Assembly: GCA_009692065.1 (NCBI GenBank) | Contig: SHZY01000058.1 | Span: 1 to 34,464 of the forward strand | Length of the DNA: 34,464 nucleotides | Direction of reading: 5' to 3' | Source: Gemmataceae bacterium | GTDB taxonomy: Bacteria; Planctomycetota; Planctomycetia; Gemmatales; Gemmataceae | Shown here: positions 29,089-34,464 of the stretch, in pieces | Layout: each line of letters opens with the position of its first letter | Position numbering within the stretch: the first letter of the stretch is position 1 | Notes under the pieces: generated by a model | Told to the model about the DNA's origin: nothing | What the model saw: only the letters and a program-made list of their open reading frames with translations | Databases searched by the model: none | Translations under genes and position numbers: made by a program

Positions 29089-29658
29089 TCAAAACGCCAA
29101 GTTATGGCAAGCCGTGCACGTCTTCAGCATCCTCACCGCGGCCGCATTCACCATGGTCGCATCGGTCTTCTCGATTCCCTCGCGCAGCTCGCGCGTCTGC
29201 ACTTTGAAATCCTGCGCCACGATCTTCCACGCCTCCATGCGCTTGTCGTCCTTGAAGTGCGGCGGCATGCGGTGCGGCGCCAGCTCCGCCATTGCTTGCA
29301 GCACCCGCGCCGTCTTGATCAGATCGGCCTGATGTTTTTGCAATTTCTCCTTGGTTGGCGGTTTCGTCCCGGCCCAGCCGCGCACCAGCCAGTCGATGCT
29401 GTTCGTGCTGCGCGACTCCGCCGCGCTGCCGATGCCCGCGCCGCCGCGGAAGCGGAAGCTGAAGATCTGCGAGATATCGCACGAATCATGCTTGAGGGCG
29501 ATCTTCTTCGCCCTGGCAAAGCAGTCCTTCGCGTCGAGATTGTCCGCCAGGAGCAAGATGTCCCTGATCGCGTCATTGTGCGGCCGATCCTTGGCCGGCT
29601 GCGCGTCGAGGAAGCCGACGGCAAGCAAGGCGAAAGCGAGGAGGAAGAGGGTTCGCAT
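29089..29658 (-). CDS. Cytochrome c'-like protein with C-terminal CxxCH
   Basis: The 189-residue exported protein starts with a signal peptide (MRTLFLLAFALLAVGFLDAQ). It is largely helical and ends with a single haem-attachment motif CTACH at 181-185, four residues before the C-terminus (HNLAF). A haem motif near the C-terminus of a helical bundle is the cytochrome c'/c-556 arrangement. It probably binds haem in the periplasm for electron transfer or small-gas binding. CGGAG lies about 7 bases before the ATG. Only one CxxCH is present, and the sixth ligand is not obvious. Confidence 0.85.
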   Translation of the reverse strand: MRTLFLLAFALLAVGFLDAQPAKDRPHNDAIRDILLLADNLDAKDCFARAKKIALKHDSCDISQIFSFRFRGGAGIGSAAESRSTNSIDWLVRGWAGTKPPTKEKLQKHQADLIKTARVLQAMAELAPHRMPPHFKDDKRMEAWKIVAQDFKVQTRELREGIEKTDATMVNAAAVRMLKTCTACHNLAF

Positions 29659-29720
29659 GGGTGGACTCCGTTGGGCAGGGGGGCGGCTTCATTGTATTCG
29701 ACGATGCAGGCGGCGCTTTG

Positions 29721-29778
29721 GTTGGCGACGCTTCCTAGAAGCGTTGCCCGTCGGATGCTTCTTCGAAGCGTCGCTAAC
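29721..29778. repeat. GCGACGCTTC palindromic repeat, copy 2
   Basis: GTTGGCGACGCTTC (29721-29734) pairs with GAAGCGTCGCTAAC (29765-29778) with one mismatch. A second hairpin, GCTTCCTAGAAGC (29730-29742), lies inside. Compare 17557-17612. Confidence 0.85.
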
Positions 29779-29783
29779 CACCC

Positions 29784-29966
29784 CTAGGCCACCGTCAGCG
29801 TCGCGGCATGGTTGTCCACAATGCCGGCGAAGTTTGTAAACTTGGTGCAATACTGGTTTCCGTGCTCGGCGGCACTGGCGGTAAAGCTCAGGGCCAGCGC
29901 GGAGGCGCCGGTGATGTTGGTGAAATGCAAGCCGTGAACGCTGCTCACCTGGCAACGCTCGGGCAC
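29784..29966 (-). pseudogene. Ig-like domain fragment of a large surface protein
   Basis: About 53 of 60 codons read as the second half of a bacterial Ig-like repeat: FTNITGASALALSFTASAAE, then HGNQYCTKFTNFAGIVDNHA and ATLTV. This matches the pattern seen in giant planctomycete surface proteins (GATSATLTFTxSAADNGNQY...NAATLTV). There is no signal peptide, no start with a ribosome site, and no rest of the domain. I read it as gene debris. The stop codon follows directly after LTVA. Confidence 0.6.
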
Positions 29967-30127
29967 AGTTCGTGGATCAGCATCACGTACGGCAGCACCC
30001 AGCCGCGATAGTGCGATGCCGCACGAGCATCATCCACGCGAGGAAGTCGCTTTTGCTCGTTGACGAAGGCGACCAAATCGGCGGATCGCGCCGGCGCGCA
30101 CAGGCGCACCCGGGTCGTGGTGGTCAT
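29945..30127 (-). CDS. Small unknown protein, possibly truncated
   Basis: A 60-codon frame begins MTTTTRVRLCAPARSADLVA and ends IHELCPSVAR. An excellent ribosome site (CGGAG, 7 bases before the ATG) argues for a real start. The middle, FVNEQKRLPRVDDARAASHY, is not a family I recognise. The frame overlaps the Ig-like fragment by ~22 bases and stops abruptly. It may be the 5' stub of a gene broken by the rearrangement that left the Ig fragment. Confidence 0.4.
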   Translation of the reverse strand: MTTTTRVRLCAPARSADLVAFVNEQKRLPRVDDARAASHYRGWVLPYVMLIHELCPSVAR

Positions 30128-30416
30128 TGAGAATCTCCGGATGGGCTCAGTGGTCGAAGTGACAGACGTGCAAATTTCTGCTTCTCACCATGGTACCCGA
30201 TCTTGGTTTGTTGTTTACGTCGGCTGCTCGATGCGGCACGTTCGGACAGACGAGCGCTTAATCCCGGTTAGTTCTCTGGTTGGTGCTTCGTTGTACAGGG
30301 ATCGGCCGCTTGCCGGAGATATTTCGCGGTTGCGGGTAGCCGATCTCGGCCAACTTGCGTTAAACTGTCAGCATCCCAGCGTAACGCAAATGAACCAGCG
30401 CGAGGAGATCGCGGCG
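30128..30416. promoter_or_regulatory. Divergent intergenic region with inverted repeat
   Basis: About 290 bases between the small minus-strand frame and the zinc-finger/PPC gene. The one clear structure is a perfect 8-base inverted repeat, TTGCGTTA (30355-30362) and TAACGCAA (30382-30389), separated by 19 bases and 28 bases before the start codon. It could be an operator or part of the leader. No confident promoter was found. Confidence 0.4.
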
Positions 30417-30971
30417 ATGGCAATCAGTACGAGTTGTCCGAGCTGCCAGGCTGTTTTCCGGCTGGCCGACGAAATGGCCGGCAAGAAGGTGAAGTTCCAG
30501 AAGTGCGCGCATGTCTTCGTGATTGCGACGCCGGAGGTGCCCGCGCCGCCGCCGGCGATCCCGAATCTCGAACTGGATGACGCCCCGGCGCCGAAGCCGA
30601 GCGAGGCGACCGCGGTGACATCTGCGCCCAGCGCCGCCAAGGCCGATCCGGACGAGCCAAGCAAGAAGGCCCCTGCCAAGCCGCCGCCGCTCAGCAAAAG
30701 CGCCAGCCGGCCTCCGCTCGACATGAGGGCTCCGTTTGAGTTTGACGCTTATCTTTACGTTCTGCAAAACAACACGCTCCTATTTCGGGATGACGACAGC
30801 GGCGGTAGACATGACGCCCGCATCCTGTTTCGCGCCGCCAAGACGGGCCAGTATCTGATCGTCGCCACCTCGCTACGGGGCGACGAGATCGGGCCCTACA
30901 GGCTATTCGTACGTCGCAGCGCGAACGGCCTCGTCGTTCCTCCGAATGTCAAGGGATTCGACCCCGATTAG
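30417..30971 (+). CDS. MJ0042-like zinc finger fused to a partial PPC domain
   Basis: The 184-residue protein begins MAISTSCPSCQAVFRLADEM, AGKKVKFQKCAHVF. This is the MJ0042 zinc-finger pattern, but one of the four cysteines is replaced (F27 where CPKC is expected), leaving C7, C10 and C30. A Pro/Ala/Lys-rich linker spans ~40-100. Residues ~105-167 match the second half of a bacterial pre-peptidase C-terminal (PPC) domain: FEFDAYLYVLQNNTLLFRDD, then ILFRAAKTGQYLIVATSL and GPYRLFVRR. The first half of PPC is missing. GAGGAG 9 bases before the ATG supports the start; no signal peptide. It may be an internally deleted remnant of a longer planctomycete protein, or a real short chimera. Confidence 0.7.
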   Translation: MAISTSCPSCQAVFRLADEMAGKKVKFQKCAHVFVIATPEVPAPPPAIPNLELDDAPAPKPSEATAVTSAPSAAKADPDEPSKKAPAKPPPLSKSASRPPLDMRAPFEFDAYLYVLQNNTLLFRDDDSGGRHDARILFRAAKTGQYLIVATSLRGDEIGPYRLFVRRSANGLVVPPNVKGFDPD

Positions 30972-31001
30972 CGCTCGGTCATCCGTCGTTTGAGCGGTTG
31001 T

Positions 31002-31058
31002 CCGAGCCTGAGCGCCAGCGACGGGCCCAAGTTGCCCTTCGCTGGCGCTCAGGCTCGG
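31002..31058. repeat. Perfect 20-base palindrome (CCGAGCCTGAGCGCCAGCGA)
   Basis: The left arm 31002-31021 and right arm 31039-31058 are perfect complements around a 17-base loop that contains a GGGC/GCCC pair. It lies between the zinc-finger/PPC stop and the CitG-like start, 18 bases before the latter, so it would be in the leader of that gene. There is no T run. Confidence 0.9.
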
Positions 31059-31076
31059 AAAGAAATCGAACCCAAC

Positions 31077-31958
31077 ATGTCTGAATGCGCGCCTACCATC
31101 GGCCAGCTCGCCCAGCTCGCCTGCACCTGGGAAGTGCTGGCGCGCAAGGCAGGCAACGTCTGTCCGGGGCGAGAGTTCCCTGATCTCACCGTCAACGACT
31201 TCCTCAAGAGCGCCGCCGCCATCGCGCCGATCCTGGATCAGGCGCCGACGCAGCCGCTTGGCGTCACCATCCTTCGCTGCATCGAGGAAACCCGCAAGGT
31301 CGTCAACACCAACACCAACCTCGGCATCGTGCTGCTGCTCGCCCCGCTGGCGTCGGTGCCGTTGGCGGAACCGCTCCAAACCGGCCTGGCGCGCATTCTG
31401 GCGGCAACGACGATCGAAGACTCGCGCAACGTTTTTGCGGCGATTCGCCTCGCCAGGCCCGGCGGTCTGGGCGATGCGCCAGAACAGGACATCAAGGGTG
31501 AACCAACGCTGCCGCTGCGCGACGTGATGGCGCTGGCGGCAGAACGTGATCTGATCGCGGAGCAATATGTGAAGAATTACGCGTCTCTGTTTGAGTGGGT
31601 AGTTCCCGACCTCGTACAACGGGTGCAGCACCGCAGGAATGTCGAGCAGGCGATCGTGGAGAACCAGATCACGCTTTTGATTATGCGGCCTGACAGCCAC
31701 ATCCGCCGCCGCTGCGGGGATCTCGAAGTGGCGGAGCTCAGACAGGCAGCGCTGGAGATTCCGCCGCCGGAGACGCCCGAGGGCTGCGAAGCGTATCGTA
31801 AACTCGACGCCTGGCTGCGCTCCGACAACCACGCCCGCAACCCTGGCACCACGGCTGACCTGATCGCGGCGGCGCTGTTCGTCGCCCTGCGCGAAGGACA
31901 GATCGTGGTCGATGCGCCGTTCGCGTGGGACGGGCATCCATTTGCACAGCACGATTAA
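31077..31958 (+). CDS. CitG/MdcB-like triphosphoribosyl-dephospho-CoA synthase family protein
   Basis: The 293-residue helical protein matches the COG1767 pattern. EVLARKAGNVCPGREFPDLT (19-38) corresponds to the family KPGNV segment, FLKSAAAIAP to the next helix, and NTNTNLGIVLLLAPLASVPL (77-96) to the conserved nucleotide-binding region. In citrate and malonate lyases, CitG/MdcB makes the prosthetic-group precursor from ATP and dephospho-CoA. No lyase subunits are nearby. The NTNLG form is the version found in archaea and in organisms with methanopterin-linked C1 metabolism, where the role is not proven. The Pro of KPGNV is Ala here. The ATG at 31077 follows a palindrome, and the ribosome site is weak. 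Two ATP-grasp genes follow on the same strand. Confidence 0.82.
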   Translation: MSECAPTIGQLAQLACTWEVLARKAGNVCPGREFPDLTVNDFLKSAAAIAPILDQAPTQPLGVTILRCIEETRKVVNTNTNLGIVLLLAPLASVPLAEPLQTGLARILAATTIEDSRNVFAAIRLARPGGLGDAPEQDIKGEPTLPLRDVMALAAERDLIAEQYVKNYASLFEWVVPDLVQRVQHRRNVEQAIVENQITLLIMRPDSHIRRRCGDLEVAELRQAALEIPPPETPEGCEAYRKLDAWLRSDNHARNPGTTADLIAAALFVALREGQIVVDAPFAWDGHPFAQHD

Positions 31959-32010
31959 ACGAGCCGCGCCCGTAAGGGAGCGGTGCCGCTTCCTCACGGG
32001 CGCGGCTCGT
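31959..32010. repeat. 25-base palindrome after the CitG-like gene
   Basis: ACGAGCCGCGCCCGTAAGGG, AGCGG (31959-31983) pairs with 31986-32010 (two mismatches) around a 2-base loop. It begins directly after the TAA stop (31956-31958) and ends 16 bases before the next start codon. No T run follows, so it is a dispersed palindrome, not a classical terminator. Confidence 0.88.
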
Positions 32011-32026
32011 CCATATAATCACAACC

Positions 32027-33013
32027 ATGAAGATCGGTATCACCTACAACCTCAAATCAGCCGCGCCCAAATTGCCCGGCGTCGCCGACGATGCCGACGA
32101 GGAATTCGATAGCCCGCACACCATCGAGGCGATTGCGAAAGTCCTGCGCGGCATGGGGCACAGCGTCGCGCTCCTGGGCGATGGCCGTGAGTTTCTCGAA
32201 AAGGTACTCGCCGATCGGCCCGACCTCGTCTTCAATTTCGCGGAAGGTGTCGGCGTGAGCCGATCGCGCGAGGCGCGCGTGCCGGCCGTCCTCGATATGC
32301 TCGGCATCCCCTACACCGGCTCCGATCCGTTCACGATGGCGGTCACGCTCGACAAGGATTGCGCCAAAAAACTGGTCGCGCTCGCCGGCGTCGCGGTCCC
32401 GCACAGCTTCGCGCTGGAGGCGGACGCACCGGTCGCCAGCATCCCGATTGCGCAGTTAAAATTCCCGCTCGTCGTCAAGCCGGCCTGGGAAGGGTCCAGC
32501 AAGGGCATCCGCAGCAAATGTTTGGTTAATGAGGCGCGGGAAATCCCCGATGTCGTCGAATCGCTGCGTCAGGCTCATCCGCAGACGGTGCTGCTGGAAG
32601 AATACATCGAAGGCGACGAGTTGACCGTGGGCTTGCTGGGCAACGACCCGCCTAGCATCCTTGGCGTCATGCGCGTCGTGCCGAAGTTCCAGGTCGAGCG
32701 GTTCATCTACAGCCTGGAGATCAAGCGCGACTACCGCAAGCTGGTGACGTACGAATGCCCGCCGCCGTCGCCTCGGGTGGAAGAAGCGGCCCGCATCGCG
32801 TTTCGGGCGCTCGGCTGCCGGGATGTGTCGCGCGTCGATTTCCGCGTGCGCGATGGCGTGCCGTACTTCCTCGAAGTGAACCCCTTGCCGGGCCTCAATC
32901 CCGACGACAGCGACCTGGTGATCCTGGCCGGCCTGGTCGGCTGGTCCTACGAACGGCTCGTGTCCGCCGTCGTGGAGGCGGCACTCAAGAGAATAGTGGA
33001 CAGTGGGCAGTGA
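32027..33013 (+). CDS. D-alanine-D-alanine-ligase-like ATP-grasp protein 1
   Basis: The 328-residue cytoplasmic protein has the three-part ATP-grasp fold. An N-terminal alpha/beta domain (1-105) includes NFAEGVGVSRSREARVPAVL and GIPYTGSD. The ATP-binding segment VVKPAWEGSSKGI has K151. The C-terminal metal-binding residues are in RVDFRVRDG (D271) and FLEVNPLPGLNP (E283, N285). Ddl enzymes ligate amino acids with ATP, and this type often acts on other carboxylate-amine pairs. It lacks a close match to the Ddl dipeptide-binding loop. No Shine-Dalgarno is visible before the ATG; a palindrome ends 16 bases upstream. The last residues (VDSGQ) and the TGA stop come from the heptamer repeat at 32995-33112. 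Confidence 0.87.
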   Translation: MKIGITYNLKSAAPKLPGVADDADEEFDSPHTIEAIAKVLRGMGHSVALLGDGREFLEKVLADRPDLVFNFAEGVGVSRSREARVPAVLDMLGIPYTGSDPFTMAVTLDKDCAKKLVALAGVAVPHSFALEADAPVASIPIAQLKFPLVVKPAWEGSSKGIRSKCLVNEAREIPDVVESLRQAHPQTVLLEEYIEGDELTVGLLGNDPPSILGVMRVVPKFQVERFIYSLEIKRDYRKLVTYECPPPSPRVEEAARIAFRALGCRDVSRVDFRVRDGVPYFLEVNPLPGLNPDDSDLVILAGLVGWSYERLVSAVVEAALKRIVDSGQ

Positions 33014-33112
33014 GCAGTGGGCAGGGAGAGACGTGAGTCGTGACGTCTTTCCGAGAGATCGACCTACTGCCCAATGGCCACTGCCCACTGCCCACTGCCC
33101 ACTGATCACTCC
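32995..33112. repeat. Tandem-unit hairpin element 6 (AGTGGGC heptamers)
   Basis: The left arm has four heptamers at 32995-33022 (AGTGGAC, AGTGGGC, AGTGAGC, AGTGGGC). The right arm has seven at 33064-33112 (CTACTGC, CCAATGG, CCACTGC three times, CCACTGA, TCACTCC). The spacer (33023-33063) has its own small hairpin, AGACG/CGTCT. The left arm contains the stop codon of ATP-grasp 1, and the right arm ends 2 bases before the start codon of ATP-grasp 2. Confidence 0.95.
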
Positions 33113-33114
33113 CT

Positions 33115-34149
33115 ATGGCAAACCCCACCGTCCTCGTCCTGTACAACCAGCCGCTCCTGGCGAAAGACCATCCGGACGCTCAGTCGGAACATTCGGTGGT
33201 CGAGATCGCCGGTGAGATGGCGGGGATCCTGAGCGAGTACGGATTTCGGGTGACGCAGTTCGGGCTGGGCTTCGATCCTGCCCTCTTGGGGCACGAGCTG
33301 AAGAAGCGCAAGCCGGACGCGGTGTTCAACCTGTTCGAAGGCAGCCTCGATCAGCCGGAAACGGAATCGTTCGTCGCGGGTTTGCTGGAATGGGCCGGCG
33401 TTCCCTACACGGGATCGCCGCCGCAGACGCTGTCGCTGGCGCGGGGCAAGCACACGGTCAAGCATCTCTTGAAGGGAGCGAGGCTGCCGACCGCGGACTT
33501 CGTGGTGGTGGACAAGCTGCCGGTGCCGAAGTGTGTGCTCGAGTTCCCGGTGATCGTCAAGCCGGCGACGCTGGACGGCAGCGTCGGGCTTGACCAGAAA
33601 AGCGTGTGCGTTAACCAGCGCCAGGTGAAGGAGCGCGTGCAGTATCTTCTGACAACTTATGGCCCGCCGGTGATCGTTGAGGAGTACCTCGATGGCCGCG
33701 AGCTGAACGTCGCCCTGGTCGAATTGCCCCACTTGCAGGCGCTGCCGCCGCTGGAAATCTCGTTCCCTGGCGCCCGGCACGGCGCGTGGTCGATCTTGAC
33801 CTACGATGGCAAGTGGAAACCGGGCTCTCATGCGTATGAGTCAACTCCGGTCAAGTATCCCGCCGACCTACCCCGCGCGACCACGCGCCGGCTGGAAGAG
33901 CTGGCGCTCAAGGCCTATCGGCTGGTCGGCTGCCGGGATTACGCCCGGGTCGATTTCCGCCTGAATGCGGCCGGGCGGCCCCACATTCTTGAGGTGAATC
34001 CAAATCCGGAGATCAGCGAAAACACCGGCTTCAGCAGTTGCCTCGGCTCGGCGGACATCTCGTACAAGCAATTCATCGTGCGTCTCGTCGAACAGGCGCT
34101 GACGCGCAGGAATGCGCCGAAGCCGACTTTTGATTCTTCGGCGCGTTGA
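33115..34149 (+). CDS. D-alanine-D-alanine-ligase-like ATP-grasp protein 2
   Basis: The 344-residue protein is a second Ddl-like ATP-grasp enzyme, clearly paralogous in layout to the previous gene but well diverged. The N-terminal domain has FNLFEGSLDQPETESFVAGL and GVPYTGSPPQ. The ATP segment is VIVKPATLDGSVGLD (K149), the Ddl-like region IVEEYLDGRELNVAL, and the C-terminal ligands are in ARVDFRLNA (D280) and ILEVNPNPEI (E293, N295). The substrates are unknown; side-by-side pairs of this kind are suited to successive ligations. The heptamer hairpin abuts the ATG and no Shine-Dalgarno site is seen. Initiation may depend on coupling to the upstream stop codon, which the hairpin brings close. 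Confidence 0.87.
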   Translation: MANPTVLVLYNQPLLAKDHPDAQSEHSVVEIAGEMAGILSEYGFRVTQFGLGFDPALLGHELKKRKPDAVFNLFEGSLDQPETESFVAGLLEWAGVPYTGSPPQTLSLARGKHTVKHLLKGARLPTADFVVVDKLPVPKCVLEFPVIVKPATLDGSVGLDQKSVCVNQRQVKERVQYLLTTYGPPVIVEEYLDGRELNVALVELPHLQALPPLEISFPGARHGAWSILTYDGKWKPGSHAYESTPVKYPADLPRATTRRLEELALKAYRLVGCRDYARVDFRLNAAGRPHILEVNPNPEISENTGFSSCLGSADISYKQFIVRLVEQALTRRNAPKPTFDSSAR

Positions 34150-34150
34150 C

Positions 34151-34270
34151 GGATCATTTCGCAAATAAATCTATAATTTCAATGTTTGACCAAAGATTAT
34201 GACTATTTTTGCCTATCATTTGTTGACATTTATACTGTACATATGAACAATAACAATGTAGATGTGCTTG
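34151..34270. promoter_or_regulatory. Low-GC patch with promoter-like sequence
   Basis: By hand count about 28% GC over these 120 bases, against a clearly GC-rich background. It contains TTGACA (34223-34228) followed after 17 bases by AACAAT (34246-34251, 4 of 6 matches to TATAAT). It lies between ATP-grasp 2 and the next gene. It probably holds a promoter for the downstream frame, or it marks an inserted segment. Confidence 0.45.
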
Positions 34271-34303
34271 ATTCACGCTCGCGGAGGCTCCTGCCGTGGA
34301 AAA

Positions 34304-34464
34304 ATGGCGACGCGTGTTTGGCGCGTTGGATTGGCGCCGCGCCTCTCAGCGGCCGGCCTGGATGCCTTGCGACGGGCCCTGCTCTGCAATGATCCGCGGT
34401 TGATTCAGGGGCGGGTTTCGAGCCCGGCGCCTTCTGAGGCGCTGCGCGACTACGCGGTCAACGG
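34304..34464 (+). CDS. Hypothetical protein, 3' truncated by the window
   Basis: A frame starting at ATG 34304 stays open to the window end (MATRVWRVGLAPRLSAAGLD, then ALRRALLCNDPRLIQGRVSS). The DPRLIQG segment resembles short hypothetical proteins I associate with planctomycetes that contain a DPRLLQGAT-like motif. A GGAGG lies 17 bases before the ATG, too far for an ideal site; a TTG at 34268 is an alternative start. It is partial, so the function cannot be assigned. Confidence 0.5.
   Translation, partial: MATRVWRVGLAPRLSAAGLDALRRALLCNDPRLIQGRVSSPAPSEALRDYAVN

Overview
The window looks like chromosomal DNA of a Gemmata-like planctomycete. The basis is the DUF1549/DUF1553 cytochrome and DUF1501 Tat protein pair, an MJ0042-type zinc finger joined to a PPC-like piece, a C-terminal CxxCH cytochrome, a DUF6263-like secreted protein, high GC content, and many short genes on alternating strands separated by hairpin-forming repeats. 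This is family recognition by eye; no database search was possible.

Layout. 1-1953: 3' part of a Met/Gly-repeat plus TPR-like protein, with a terminator. 2093-6473 (minus strand): zinc-ribbon coiled-coil protein, primary sigma factor rpoD and primase dnaG; dnaG and rpoD form a macromolecular-synthesis operon with a strong terminator. 7034-11137: a secreted protein with a thioredoxin fold but no CxxC, a secreted esterase-like hydrolase, and a small HAD-like protein. 11508-16328: MscS channel, DUF6263-like secreted protein, TGS-domain GTPase and PRPP synthetase. 16536-20649: outer-membrane barrel protein, glutamine synthetase (minus strand), a divergent Rrf2 regulator that seems to lack part of its helix-turn-helix, and two small unknown proteins. 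20713-24679: DUF1549/1553 and DUF1501 pair. 24992-26926: a frameshifted secernin-like peptidase and a YfcE/MJ0936-type phosphodiesterase. 27193-29658: glmS and a cytochrome c'-like protein. 29690-30416: gene-poor debris with an Ig-like domain fragment. 30417-34149: a chimeric zinc-finger/PPC protein, a CitG/MdcB-like protein and two tandem D-Ala-D-Ala-ligase-like ATP-grasp proteins. The window ends in a low-GC patch and the start of another gene.

How the genes fit together. Housekeeping functions dominate: transcription and replication initiation (rpoD, dnaG), amino-sugar, nitrogen and nucleotide precursors (glmS, glnA, prs), and osmotic protection (mscS). Planctomycete-specific envelope proteins are interspersed. 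The CitG-like and ATP-grasp genes at the right end are consistent with a cofactor-assembly module, but that is inference.

The most striking feature is the intergenic DNA. At least two classes of element recur. Class 1 is six loci where short tandem units (usually heptamers) run in a G/purine-rich arm, followed by a spacer and an inverted C/pyrimidine-rich arm. The unit sequence differs between loci but the architecture is the same. Class 2 is seven copies of an imperfect palindrome bounded by GTTTAGCGCCCG and CGGGCGCTAAAC, usually just 3' of genes. Several further palindromes occur in one or two copies. Four genes take their stop codon and, in most cases, last residues from such repeat DNA.
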